DNA of 64,000 nucleotides from Alnus glutinosa (Eukaryota; Streptophyta; Magnoliopsida; Fagales; Betulaceae): the NCBI RefSeq assembly GCF_958979055.1, contig NC_084888.1, positions 35,516,304-35,580,303 on the forward strand, given 5' to 3'. Numbering within the stretch: the stretch's first letter is position 1; the number at the start of each line of letters is the position of its first letter. Both the position numbers and the translations under genes were made by a program. This document shows, piece by piece, positions 24,967 through 36,310 of the stretch. The notes beneath the pieces were generated by a model. It searched no databases, had not been told where the DNA came from, and was given only the letters and a program-made list of their open reading frames with translations.

Positions 24967-27900
24967 TCACCTTCAACCACCATCGCACCTCCATCAACCA
25001 CTGGCAAGCGGCGGCAAACCATCATTGGATCCCCCGCCACAGCACTTTTAGCCACCTCTTTCCTCATATCCCTTGCTCTTTTTTTTTCCTTGGTCATCCT
25101 TAGCCTGAAAATATTTGACCAAAAGGGTGGCCACAGCACTTCCAGCCATCCTTCCGATTCGGTGGTTGATCTAGCTGTTTGGTAACTGGCAGTGAGAAGA
25201 GAGGAAGAAAAGAAGGGAAAAAAAGGATAGATATCGACCCAAACATGGTGTCCGCAGGATTTGAAGTTCGGATGAAGCAATGTGCACTTAAAAGTGGTTT
25301 CACCCATGCTTTCTGCCCTCTACGATTTCTGTTTCTGAAAACATTTTTTTTTTAAATAATTGTTTTTGGTTTTTGCTACGGCAATGAATTTTGTTTTTGC
25401 TACTGTAATGGCATTTGTTTGTTAAAAATTGTTTTCAGAAACAGTAAGTCAAATGCCTGCACCATCAGCAAAAACAGTCTTTTGGTTTCTGAAAACCGGT
25501 GCCATACACCATGGCACTCGATATTAGTATGGATTTTTTTTTTTAATTATTATTTTTTTCTTTTCTTTTCTAAGCAATAAGGAGAAAAGGAATAACCGGG
25601 GGGGGGGGGATCTTTCCCACTGTTGATGCTCATAGAAGAGAGACAAGGGGTGGAGTTGGGAATGCTTCCAAAAATTCTATTAGAAGCGGCCCACTTAGCA
25701 ATTTGATTTGCTCGGTGCACTCCGGTAAATTTTGATGGCAATCCAATTTTCCTGATTAGATAGGGGCAAGCTTCCACAAAGGTTAATCGAATCAAATCAA
25801 AAGTAGGATCCGGGCGGTCCAGGGTTGACCTCCACGGCTCCTCTCTTCTTCCATCTCGCAAATAAGGCATATCTTGTCTAGGCAAAGTGTAGAAGTCGGA
25901 GCTGCTGGTGGATGTCTTCTATGATAGGAGCAAAAGACCAATCAGCGAAGCGTTCAGCTTTGTTGATGGCAAGAGAGATGATGAGAGAGTCCCCTTCAAG
26001 TATGAGTGAATGTCAGCCATAAGAAATAGCATATTTCACGGCTAAGAGAGCAGCTTGTGCTGCTCCCGCATTAATATCCAGCGGAGATCAAATCAAAAGT
26101 AGGATCCGGGCGGTCCAGGGTTGACCACCACGGCTCCTCTCTTCTTCCATCTTGCAAAAAAGGCATATCTTGTCTGGGCAAAGTGTAGAAGTTGGAGCTG
26201 CTGGTGGATGTCTTCTAAGATAGGAGCAAAAGACCAATCAGCGAAGCGTTCAGCTTTGTTGATGGCGAGAGAGATGATGAGAAGTCCCCTTCAAGTATGA
26301 GTGAATGTCAGCCATAAGAAATAGCATATTTCACAGCTAAGAGAGCAGCTTGTGCTGCTCCAGCATTAATATCCAGCGGAGGAAGCCTTCTGGTTGCTGC
26401 TGGGATGATATGGCCATAATATACATTCTCTGATTTCACATAAGCGCACTACAACCCTTGGTTCACGTTTACGGTAATGTGGGGAACAAATAGAAAACTA
26501 CTTGGGACTTGGACCTGTTAGAAATAATAGGATCTTTTGCTTATGTACTTGATCTGATTGGCATTAAACAAGAAAAGGTGGATAAAAAGGAAGTTAAAGA
26601 ATGTTAAAAGGGGTAGAAGAAAATTAAGGAATGAAATGGTAGTCTGTGTGGTGTTTTGACATTTACTAATAGTTAGAAAATGGTGAAGTAGCTCTGTAAT
26701 ATGAAGCTGCGCTGCTGTTATTTTGTTACGTGGCTTAGGTCAACTTTAGACTGGTTTCTTTAGATTCGTCATGTAGCATATGCTTTCCAGAAAATATCAA
26801 AACATGTATCCATATATGCAATGCTTTTGTTTTGAGCAGGTATATTGAGTCAAATGGACCTTTATCTGTTTTTCCAGGCAATGCTTCTGTTTATCTACAC
26901 AGACAAACTTCCTGATGTGGACGAAGTTGAGAGCACAGTAACTATGTGCTCATCCACTGTTATGGTTCAGCATCTGTTGGCTGCTGCTGACCTATACAAT
27001 CTGGATCGACTGAAATTGTTATGTGAATCAGATTTGTGTAAGGCAATCAGTATTGACACAGTGGCAACAATCCTTGCCCTAGCTGAGCAACATCACTGTC
27101 CACAGCTCAAGGCCATCTGTTTAAAGTTCACAGCAAATCCAGAAAACTTGGGAGGTGCGTATTACTCGTAGGAATGCTGTGCAAAGTCCCGGGTTATTTC
27201 GTTCAAGTATGGTTCTGCTTAATCAGAGTATTCTCCATGCTTCTTCATGCATACCCGACTTGTCTAACATTTTACAATGGTTTCTTTCTCGAAGAGTGAG
27301 TACTAAAGAATTACACATATTGTATCATGAGTAATATTAGAAACCACACTTTTATCTCACTACTATTTCACTATGCTGACGTGGCAATGTTAATCCACCC
27401 TTGGATCAGCCCTTGTTAATAGAAAACATAAAGGTGGATTGGCACTGTCACGTCAACTAGTCGGATAATAGTGAAGTAAAGGTGTGGTTCAAGCATTACT
27501 CTTTTATTATGGTTAAATGCCAGTATATGTCTGAAGCAATTAAAATGCAGTTTTCAGAGCCAACTTTTCTTGAAAGAAGTTTGTGCTTTAAATAACTGAC
27601 TTGCCTTCTCTTGCAGTGAGTTTGTATCATGTGTACTAGGGCATTGCCTTCGTCTCTTTCTTTGAATAATTTATTTGAAGCCCTTGGATGCCTTTGAGCA
27701 CTCTTTTTTTTTTTTAAGCCCTTCCATGGAGCTCTTTAGTTGGAAAATATTTATTTATTTATTTATTGTACTTTATTTGTTGAGCAATGATAGACAAATA
27801 AAGCTTACAAATTGGTTGCATGTGCGTCATTTTGGATTACAGTTTTGTAAATTTGTTTATATGAAAGGAATGTTCCTTATTTAGATGCATGATTTGATGT

Positions 27901-28314
27901 TATATTAAATATATTGTTGCAGTGGGCATCCCTTTCTTGCCGGTTTCATCAAAATTTTAAGATTTCAGTATACATAATCTTTGCTGAAAGCGCACATGTT
28001 TCACATTGTTTTGTGAAGGGAAATTCCCTTGTTTTGCTATTTTCCTTGTGCTGTATGTTGATGTATTTAACAAATAAAATTCTTTATTATTTGCAGCGGT
28101 AATGAAGTCAGAAGCATTCAGGCATTTGGAGGAGAGCTGCCCCTCATTGTTGTCGGAGTTGCTCGCAACATTTGCATTGATGGATGAGAACTCAAATTCT
28201 CTGTTGAGTAGGAAGAGGAGCAGCAGCAGTTTACTCGGTCTAGATCTAGCAGCAGATGGGGCTGAAGCAGAATCGGCAAATCCTAACGGCAGGCGCATGA
28301 GGAGGCGATTGTAG
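21486..28314 (+). CDS. BTB/POZ-MATH protein, BPM family (4 exons)
   Basis: Exons 21486-21877, 23372-23720, 26878-27154, 28097-28314; 411 aa. BPM proteins are CUL3 E3-ligase adaptors: the MATH domain binds the target (known targets include ATHB6, WRI1 and MYB56) and the BTB domain binds CUL3. Seen: MATH domain about residues 17-150 ([47 protein letters not shown]), BTB domain about 185-305 ([54 protein letters not shown]), then a C-terminal helix [20 protein letters not shown] and a Ser/Arg-rich tail ending RRMRRRL, possibly a nuclear signal. The start at 21486 (MASIE) is chosen over an in-frame ATG at 21414 because BPM proteins begin shortly before the VNGSH motif. Which BPM number it matches was not settled. 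Confidence 0.92.
24618..24852 (+). mobile_element. tRNA-derived SINE in BPM intron 2
   Basis: A perfect 15-base target duplication TTCTCATATATAAAT is at 24603-24617 and 24853-24867. The 5' part has an RNA polymerase III A-box-like word (TGGCTTAAGTGGT) and a B-box-like word (GATTCAAATCC) at tRNA-like spacing. The 3' end is AGTCAAAAAAAGG. The size, about 235 bases, fits a plant SINE. The family was not named. Confidence 0.85.
24907..24963 (+). repeat. (CT)n microsatellite
   Basis: About 28 uninterrupted CT units in BPM intron 2, immediately after the SINE. The frames running through it (poly Leu-Ser) are not genes. Confidence 0.95.
25560..26400 (-). mobile_element. LINE RNase H fragment with internal tandem duplication
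   Basis: The minus strand encodes the RNase H domain found at the end of plant LINEs: [37 protein letters not shown], then [15 protein letters not shown] near 25700. A block of about 306 bases is present twice in direct order (25791-26096 and 26097-26381), with a few substitutions and a 2-base deletion. No RT part is attached, so this is a 3' fragment in BPM intron 2. Confidence 0.75.
27329..27501. mobile_element. MITE, GAGTAAT family copy A (BPM intron 3)
   Basis: Inverted ends: left GAGTAATATTAGAAACCACAC; right, on the other strand, GAGTAATGCTTGAACCACACC. The similarity continues inward through TATTTCACTAT and TGACGTGGCA. Non-coding. A related element is at 45946-46107. Confidence 0.75.
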
Positions 28315-29371
28315 TCCGTTTAGGTGTCTTTAGGTGCCTTTAGAACCAGTAAACCTTGAAGTTGTCACATAAACGGAACCCTAGTTATGCATAACATTCT
28401 AGTCACTCATCATGTTCCTTTGAGTTAGTCAGCCCCTGTATAAAGTTTGTCCGTTCATTCTGAAAGGTGAAATTGGTCTTCAACTTCCCCATTTTCAAGT
28501 AAATTAGTTTGGATGCCTTTGGAATTACATGTAAATCAAATGGCTTCCACGTGTTTTCATGTAGAATGTGAAGGTGTAAAGTTTTAACTAATGAAAATGA
28601 ACCTATAAAACAGGATAGATATCCATTCTCTTTTTCTTTTCTGTTCCTTTTTTATTTTTATTTTTTGGGATCAGCCTGCCTAAGAGAGCCTGGGCTCTTC
28701 GGTTTCAAAAATGCTTCTTTTGTTCCTCTTAGTGCTTGTGTTGCTGGACCAGAAGACACAAGACGTTGAACTGTTATAACTATTTCCGTTTTTCCCTAGA
28801 TTTATTTTCCTTTCTCGCCATCAGTTCTATTTATTTTTATTTTTTTTCTTTCTTATTTCTGGGTAAGAGAGGTTATCCACAATTAATGCTATTGGTTCCA
28901 CATATATCGAAAGTAAGAATTTAGATCCTCAGACAGGAGATTGTATAAGGCTGTGAGAAGCCTCCGATAGCCTTGTTGTCACGCACGACTGGAAGCATTC
29001 CTATGTAATGGTCTTCTTGAATTTTGATGGTACTTAACGTAAATGGTAATTTTTATGGGTGTACTTTGGATATAGGTGGTAATGAAATAGATGTAATATG
29101 GTAATTGAATGCTTTGAATTGAAATGAGATATACGAACGGTGAATTAAATAAGGTAGGGTTAACTGTTTCGATAGGGTCACTCTCCAAGAAGAAGAATTA
29201 GAGAAAAATGAACTCTAATTAGTTTTTTTTTTGGATGATTGTATACATCATTCCTCGGCCCTTTTTTATACAAGAATTATAACAACCCTTCTAATAACTT
29301 CTAACAAAATAACCAGCCCATGCAACTTAGTACAAATGGCTATCAATGATCCGAGTTCCCCCTCTTTTCTT

Positions 29372-29403
<32 letters not shown>

Positions 29404-30291
29404 GAAAGAGAAAAAGACAGAACACAAACTCAGTGACTCAAAGGTTAAGGCCCACAAATTGGCCCATTTTGGGCTTAAATGGATATTGCAGCCCGAACTA
29501 TGATTTGGTGGGCATGGGTCTTTCGTGCTTTAGTTTAGTAGGGTGCTGTCCCAAGTCTATTGCAATTGGATATGAAAAGCTCTGCACAGTTTTAATGATG
29601 AGGGCCACAACTGATCATTTCGTCGCAAATAATCGGAAGATGACATTGCAAAAACCAAATAATATTGTTTACACAGTTTTTCCTTGCACAGAAAAATGTT
29701 ATAAATTCATTTCTCACCCACCTCATTTTTTAATTTACTATTGGATTTGTGAACCTAATAATAAAATTGAAACTTAATTATACGGAGGTAGGTAAGAAAT
29801 GTCCTCATATTTCTTTGTTACGTCTTGTCCTCTCGACCGCTATTGAACTACTAGCTACTCAAAGGCACGTAGGAATTCTTAAACTGGGATACAAGGACGG
29901 CCAGATAGTTATATCCGTAAGACCCAAACACCGCCTATTTTGTTATTGAAAACCTACCTACGGCCGGGTCCTCAGGCGGAGACTGACCTACGAATGCTAG
30001 GTGCGCTCGCAGACAGATTCTAGTAACTATTAAATCGGGCATTCATCACAACAGGCAAGAAAATTAAACCGCCTTGAAGAGCTTGATACCCAGGACTTTG
30101 AAATGGGGCGCAGGGGAAGGGCCCTGCCTTTGCTCGAAGGCATGCAAGGCTATATTTCCTTATTTATTGGCCAAGAACAAGGGGCCCGACTATTAGCAGA
30201 TGAATGTCTAACATGTCCTTTACACATAACCAGCAAGCACATTACATTCTTTTTCCTTTCTATATAAAAAGAAAACTTCGAGTCATTTTTT
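28315..30291. other. Spacer downstream of the MATH-BTB gene
   Basis: The first 300 bases are probably its 3' UTR. The rest has poly-T and poly-A tracts (28825-28850, 29377-29395) and moderately complex sequence at 29900-30150 that I do not recognise. Open frames here are short and carry no known motif. Confidence 0.4.
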
Positions 30292-30490
30292 TTTTAAGAG
30301 AAATTATTCATTTTCTTCTCAAGTTCTCTCATTGGTGATTTTGAAAAGTGAGGATGAGAGAAGGACCGTGAGAGAATGTATAGCACGTCTCTTTCTCAAG
30401 AGAAATGATTCATTTTCTCTCCAAGTCCTTCTCCCATTCTCACACTTTTCAAAATTACCATTAAATATGCAGGGTCCATATGTAAGAGTA
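30292..30490. mobile_element. MITE, GAGAAATG family copy B (rearranged)
   Basis: Contains a right-arm-like piece (ATTTTGAAAAGTGAGGATGAG... TGTATAGCACGTCTC, 30339-30393) followed by a left-arm-like piece (GAGAAATGATTCATTTTCTCTC... CTTTTCAAAATTACCATTAAAT, 30400-30465). The order differs from the copy at 10112-10270, so this is two partial elements or a rearranged one. Confidence 0.5.
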
Positions 30491-30711
30491 TGTCACACGT
30501 TAATTTCTCAAACGACCCAAGATCTGAAAATCCAGTACTACGTCTTCGATCAATGTTGGTTCCTTGGTAATATTAATATACATCCAAGAGCAGAGTCGTG
30601 CACGCAACAGAAATCTACAAATGGACATTGCATGAGAAGGATCGAAGAGATGCAAGAGGGCACGATAACTTGTACAATAGAATGAATAATTAATAAAACT
30701 TGTACAATAGA

Positions 30712-30713
<2 letters not shown>

Positions 30714-30758
<45 letters not shown>
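30714..30758. repeat. (TA)n microsatellite
   Basis: About 22 TA units, non-coding. Confidence 0.95.
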
Positions 30759-30760
<2 letters not shown>

Positions 30761-31155
30761 TTAATTAATTATATTCCGAAGCAATTGTGATGGTACATAG
30801 ACGGAATTCTAAAATATTTTAACTTTACAGGATTACTCGAACTGCAATGAACCTTTTTTAGGAGGAAAAAAAAAATTAACAAATTTGAAGGTTGAAATAT
30901 CTTTGTTTAACTTTACCTCTTCTTTTTTTTTTTTTTTTTTTTTTGGGTGTGTGTGTGTGTGTTTGGGAAAAAACAAAGAGAAATCTTGAAAGAGGAGCAC
31001 AAGAGTTGCAAATCCCCTTCTTCTTCTTCTTCTTCTTTTTTTTTTTCCTGTTTTTTCAGCTAATTACTCTTAACATTAATGTTAAGCTAGTCATTGGAGT
31101 TACATTAATGTATTTTAAATTATTTATTTAAGAGATCCTCACTATATATGAAATG

Positions 31156-31156
31156 G

Positions 31157-31213
<57 letters not shown>
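31156..31213 (+). repeat. (CT)n microsatellite
   Basis: About 28 CT units, followed by TTTTTCAGG. Lies between genes; poly-T runs occur at 30922-30945 and 31037-31047 just upstream. Confidence 0.95.
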
Positions 31214-31217
<4 letters not shown>

Positions 31218-31570
31218 CAGGTTATTCGATCCTGACGGGTAAGTACGTAAAAGGTGTGAGTAATCCTTTATAATGAACATATTGGTAATCAATAAATTAA
31301 GGTGATACATGTTACAGAAAAGAAACGACTAGTACGTACTATTTCCAGGCTTTTTTTTGGCAAGGAAAAGTAACCCATTCTAACGTACACTAGCTAGAAC
31401 TGAAACATAATAAACATACTAATTAAGGTCACTATTCGATCTGCACGACGAAACAATTAAGCTAGCAGATCGATCGAAGACTTGGGTTTTGAGAGGCCGG
31501 AGATGATCACAAGATCAGGAGGGCAATTAAGGAGAAAGATATCATAGAGCTAGCTAGCTACTTAACTTAA

Positions 31571-31837
31571 TTATATAACTTTCTTGCTGGGAAGTAGTAC
31601 TGAAGAAGCATCTTTAAAGCTATCGTAAGGAGAAGGCTTTGAATCAGGCCAGAGAAAGGCTCCCATCGCGAACTCCCGCTTGTAAGCCAAATCACCATGC
31701 GTAGACAACCCATATTCCGCAAGAAGCCGGTCCAGCTTCCACTCCGGCATGTCCGCGTATTCCTTCTTGCTGTACCTTGGGTAGTGAAGGGGCATCTGAA
31801 AGAAGCCAAAACCACTCTTCTTTTTTCGGCTTTCCAT
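31571..31837 (-). CDS. Small plant-specific protein of unknown function (88 aa)
   Basis: Single-exon frame. Its core, MPLHYPRYSKKEY followed by MPEWKLDRLLAEYGL and KREFAMGAFLWPD, is a pattern I recall from small conserved plant proteins of unknown function (a DUF family; number not certain). The basic N-terminus MESRKKKSGFGFF has no signal peptide or membrane segment. The start at 31837 is chosen because the longer in-frame upstream part runs through a TA repeat and looks non-coding. On the minus strand a TATATA run (31887-31904) lies about 50 bases upstream and could serve as the TATA box, giving a very short 5' UTR. The function is unknown. Confidence 0.7.
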   Translation of the reverse strand: MESRKKKSGFGFFQMPLHYPRYSKKEYADMPEWKLDRLLAEYGLSTHGDLAYKREFAMGAFLWPDSKPSPYDSFKDASSVLLPSKKVI

Positions 31838-31886
31838 CTTTAATTTACAGATTGTTAATTTCCTCGATCGGGGATCGATGAGTTTA

Positions 31887-31904
31887 TATATATATATATA
31901 TATA
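31887..31904 (-). promoter_or_regulatory. TA-repeat, possible TATA box of the small gene
   Basis: A run of nine TA units 50-67 bases upstream of the start codon at 31837. Confidence 0.35.
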
Positions 31905-33916
31905 GCCTCAAGAGTAGTGGTGGGGGCGGGGTCCCTGAAGCCTGAAGGCACGCTCCAGAGGCATGCCTGGGGTCACATGGATGGGTTGGTTTACCTTCTC
32001 TTGGAAAAAGTTAATTAGCTGTACGTTCTTTTAGTGCATGTGTGCCAGTGAGAGCAAGAAAGATCCTGGCCGGACGCACGTATGAACCAAGGCCTAGCTA
32101 ATTTGTTGTGTACGTGCTTACTGCTTTGCTAACTGATCGTACTTCGTTGCAGTACGTTGCAGCTCATCCTTATCTTTGAGTTGAAATTACAGGGATACAT
32201 TAATTATAAGACCGAGAGCACATGCATGTGAGCTAGATTCAGTTGCTAAAATAAATTTTGATCTAATTGGTATTAAATTATTATTTACCTTAAAAGTTTA
32301 AATCGACTAAAAATAATTAATTTAATAATTTTATTTATATTCTAACGCTATTTTCCTTTACGTGTAGACTTAAACTCTCTTTTATAATATTCTAGAAAAT
32401 GATTATTAAATTAATTATTTTTAATAAATAATTATTTATATTCTAATGCTTGTGACAATGAGCATTGACTGCTATGAATATTTTGATGTCATACCCATCA
32501 TTTTTATTTTTTTTTTTCGATTCTACATATTTTCGATGTTACATTATATTTTCCATACAAGCCTAAAAGACTAAAACCATGTCAAATTTATTTTTAAAAG
32601 CGTTTAAAATAGACTCATTATCTATTTACGAATATCGGATAATAACCACACAGATGCAAATAGTAAAAAATAATGCGGATGCGAATATCTAAAAGTAATA
32701 TCCGTATTTTACGGATGCGAATATTACAAATAATCGTATTTGCATTCGCATGTACACCCTTAATGAATATATACAAATTTGATATTTGGTTGATAAGAAT
32801 TGGATATTGAGTGTTTTGTTTGATCATATTTCAAACAAAAACAAAAACAAACTCGAAGTCGATTTCTACGCAGTTGGTGCAAGCTAGCCTAAACCTAACT
32901 TTTAAAATTTTCTATAGCCTAAACCTAACTATAGAAACAATATTGAAGCTCGTAATTAATTACTAAAAACAAAAAATTGGAAGATGAGGATCACATTTTG
33001 CTAAACAAGTAGTACCTCTATCAGCCAGGGAAACCACCATTGAACTTGACCTACACAACCAAGGGGGCAAGGGACCCATCAAATGATTTCAATCAGTCAG
33101 GCAGTACCCTGTACCCCCCGTGCAATGCCATGGAAATGAAGGGATCCCATCAAATGATTGATGATCGTAGCCCAGATAAAAATCATGAGGGGGTGTACAT
33201 GAGCAACATGTGCTACTAGAAACCGTACGCATGGGTTCGACACAAACATTTTACGTACGCCATAGGATGTTCCAAATACAAGATCAACCACTCGATTGTA
33301 GGGCCCCTTGCGTATAAATCATTGGACCCTTTTTTTCTAACCACACGATCCCGGCCCATCAAATGATTAAGGAGAAGAATTCGTTACATTATTATTAGAG
33401 AGGAGTCCGGCCAATTTGATAGGTTTGGGGTACCATTAATTGTTTGACAGTACATGACCAAAAATTATAATATATGATTGAGGTCGACCGTTGAAATAAC
33501 AAGACCAAATTATTTGATCATGGGGTTGTTTACAGACAATCATTGGGGAATGCGTTCCTAGGCACACGATTGCTTATCAGAAACAAGTGACCCCGTCCAT
33601 AGATTGAGGAGAGAGACAACAATGGGTTCAGTTTATGGTGCATGCCGCCCAAACGTAGTGGTTTGTGAAGTGCCGGATAGACCACTTAAAATTAGTGGCT
33701 CGCAGTTTATGAGTTTATCCAATTATTTGAGCCGTAGAGCTTATCGATTTTCTGTTTGGGCTGGGCCTGTGGGCCAGCTGTGGCACAATGATCTGGTCAG
33801 AGTCCAATTGGATTCTGAGCCAGTAACTTCTAATGAATGAATCGCGATTTCGTGAGGCTGAGATTTCATGCCACTTCTTGTTAGTTTTTTTTTTAAAAAT
33901 AAAAAGACAAAATTCT
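31905..33916. other. AT-rich spacer
   Basis: No gene seen. The word CATCAAATGATT occurs three times (near 33077, 33147, 33358) in otherwise unremarkable sequence. Frames here are short and unrecognised. Confidence 0.45.
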
Positions 33917-34420
33917 CCCTGTCTCTCTCTCTCTCTCTTCCCTTATGGAGGTTTTCATTTTTCAATGCATGGCACTTCTTTTTGTCATAACATGCCGTTG
34001 TTATTGTTAGTCCTATTGTTTGTAAGCACCCAGTTGATTGTAGCTGTCGGTCAGTGACTCTCCTAGAGGAAAGGGTACTAACGTGCTCTTTCTCTCTCTC
34101 TCCTTATGGAGGTTTTCATTTTTCAATGCATGCCTTTTTTTTTTTGTCATAAGATGCCGTTGTTACTTGTCAATCCTACTGTTTATAAGCACCTTGTTGA
34201 TCGTGGCTGCCTGTCAATGACTCTCCTAGAGGAGAGGGGACTAACTTGGCTCTCTCTCTCTCTCTTTCCCTCTCTCCTTATGGAATGGAGGTTTTCATTT
34301 TTCAATGCATGGCTTCTTTTTGTTATAAGATGCCGATGTTACCTATTGTTTGTAAGCATTTGGTTAACTGTAGCTGCCTGTTAGCGACTCTCCTAGAGGA
34401 GAGGGGAATAACCTGGTGGC
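33917..34420 (+). repeat. Three-copy tandem repeat, 160-175-base unit
   Basis: Each unit runs from a CT-rich tract through TTATGGAGGTTTTCATTT (copy starts marked at 33944, 34104 and 34278), CAATGCATG, TAAGATGCCG, TTGTTTGTAAGCA and GACTCTCCTAGAGGA to GAGGGGA-TAAC. The copies differ by substitutions and small indels. The small frames inside (about 60-90 codons) repeat the same unrecognised sequence, so they are probably not genes. Confidence 0.85.
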
Positions 34421-34428
34421 ACTAGTCT

Positions 34429-35326
34429 TAGAGTTGGCAATTCGGGTCGGCTGGTCGAGTTCGTGTCAACCCGGTTGACCAGAAAATACAATCGGATTCG
34501 ACACGAACCCGACCCGATATTGAACCGGTTTACACGACACAAACCCATGGACACGTTTAGTTAACGCATGCTCACTAAGTCACTGGGTCACTGCACTTCT
34601 CACTGGCACCGCCTCACTCCACAAGCCACCGCCGAGACCCTCGCGAAGGGTGGGGTCAAGACCTACCTGATCGACCTCCCACTGGACATCATAGACTGTC
34701 GGGTCACGAGGATGAAGATGATATCGCCGTTGAATGGGGCCGTGGACATCGGTCAGACCCTGAAGCCCCACAAGTACTTCGGCATGGTGCGGCACGAGAT
34801 CCTGGACGCGTACCTTCAGGATCGGGCCAAAGCGAGCGGCGCCGAGGTCATCAACGGGCTGTTTCTCAAAATGGACAAACCCAGCGACGAGGTGTCTCCG
34901 TACATGCTGCATTATACTGGGTAAGACGGAAAGCCCGGTTCGGTTGGGGAGAAGCGGACCTTGGCGCTCAGATCTCCGGCGCAAGATAAATCGTGAAGTG
35001 AAGGAGCGGTGCCGGTGCGGCGTGAAGAAGCCAGAAGGTGCAGTGAAGAAGATGAATGAAAAGTGATGCGGTGCGGACTGTGCGGCTAGAGTTTTCTGAC
35101 TTTTGCTTTTGCAATTTTGCTGAAGCCTGAATTGCCGTTGACGTTTTTTAGACTTCAAAAAATAAATAAAAAATAAACGTGTTTAATCGGGTCTGGCGGC
35201 GGGTTGACCCACCAAACATGATTATAATCGTGTTGACCCGAACCTGATTATCCCAAACCTAAACCCTATATTTTCGTGTCGTGTTCGTGTCGGGTTCACG
35301 GGTCGTGTCAAAAATTGCTAACCTTA
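34429..35326. mobile_element. hAT-like non-autonomous element carrying a CHLP gene piece
   Basis: Imperfect inverted ends: left TAGAGTTGGCAATT; right, on the other strand, TAAGGTTAGCAATT. An 8-base flanking repeat occurs at 34421-34428 (ACTAGTCT) and 35327-35334 (TCTAGTCT), with 7 of 8 bases matching. Subterminal GGGTCG/CGACCC and GTGTCGGGTTC words repeat on both sides, as in many plant hAT-derived elements. No transposase. The central part, 34625-34966, is host-gene-like (next entry). Confidence 0.75.
34625..34966 (+). pseudogene. CHLP: Captured fragment of geranylgeranyl reductase (CHLP)
   Basis: Reads ETLAKGGVKTYLI, then LPLDIIDCRVTRMKMISP, VDIGQTLKPHKYFGMVRHEI, LDAYLQDRAKASGAEVINGL and SPYMLHY. 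This is the N-terminal half of the plastid enzyme that reduces geranylgeranyl groups to phytyl for chlorophyll and tocopherol. About 20 residues with the conserved Cys-containing segment between the FAD fold start and LPLD are missing. The frame stops at 34922-34924 where the enzyme has a tyrosine, although similarity (EKRTL) continues to about 34966. No transit peptide, no full FAD motif and no C-terminal half are present. It is GC-rich against AT-rich flanks. It cannot make an active enzyme. Confidence 0.85.
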
Positions 35327-36126
35327 TCTAGTCTTTGCCCGATAGACACAACCAATCCCTAGGAGTAAATAGGTCTCGTTGGGCCCACTGAAGTTTTCTC
35401 CCAAAAAAAAAAAAAAAAAAAAACAACAAAAAAGCTAGTCAAGCCAGTGTTTATTGTAGGAGGAGTAAAGGTTAAATCCACTACCTTAAGGAAGCTTACT
35501 TCTCACATTTGGATATTTTGAAAAGCCAGATGTCAGCTCATGCATTTTTTTCCTTTTTTTGGATACCAACTTATCATACATTCAACTGAATAGTTTTTTG
35601 CAGTTAAATTTTTATGTAGAGGAAAAAAAAAAGAAAAAGAGAGGTTAAGTTAACCCTTTTTCTTATTTATTATTATTGTTATTATCATTTTGGCCAATAA
35701 CCCATGGAATGAGAAGGCATGCATTTCTCTTGGATGCAAGTAGAAAACATTTTCTACTTGCTACAGTATTTGCTTTTTTTCAAAAATAAATAATATTTTA
35801 TTCAATTTTTTTTTTTTAAATTTTATCTTATAAAGTGAAATCTCGAAATTCGAGCACCAAATAAAAATTGAATTATAATTTCAAAAATTGAACACCCAAA
35901 AACACCATAGCAACTAGACATGCAACCCTCACATAATATTTTTTTTTTTTTGAACGTTCGCAAAGAACGACCCTTTTTTATCCCATGTGTTAGACAATGC
36001 AATGGGTTTGAAGTTTGAACTCTTCCCTAAACCGTACGGTTTATACTGTCTTTATAAATTATCATAAATACCGGGAAAAAAGCTTTTTTCGTTGGACAAT
36101 CATAATTATTATTACATCGGTGTTGT
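35327..36126. other. AT-rich spacer with homopolymers
   Basis: Poly-A (35403-35424) and poly-T tracts and AT-rich sequence; no gene seen. Confidence 0.5.
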
Positions 36127-36130
36127 TAAG

Positions 36131-36310
36131 GGTACAATAACTTTTATTATAAATTTGTTTATAATTTGACATAGTCATTTATGTGGTACTACTACATATG
36201 ACTGACGTAACACTTATTATATTAACCATTAAACAATAAATTTGATTATAACTAATATAATAATATCTCATGATAAAAAAGAAATTATAATAAAAGTTTT
36301 TATGTCCAAA
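36131..36310. mobile_element. MITE-like inverted repeat element
   Basis: The left end GGTACAATAACTTTTATTAT and the right end (other strand) GGACATAAAAACTTTTATTA are inverted and similar over about 22 bases. The interior is AT-rich and non-coding. The target duplication is unclear. Confidence 0.5.

Noticed and set aside
24721..25307. Frames of 115-154 codons around the CT microsatellite
   Set aside because: They read through SINE sequence and a CT repeat (poly Leu-Ser or poly Glu-Arg).
33917..34420. CRISPR-like array
   Set aside because: Three long, diverged units with no short regular repeats or spacers; this is a nuclear plant tandem repeat.
34568..34924. Functional CHLP gene
   Set aside because: It lacks the transit peptide, an internal conserved segment and the C-terminal half, and has a stop inside the similarity.
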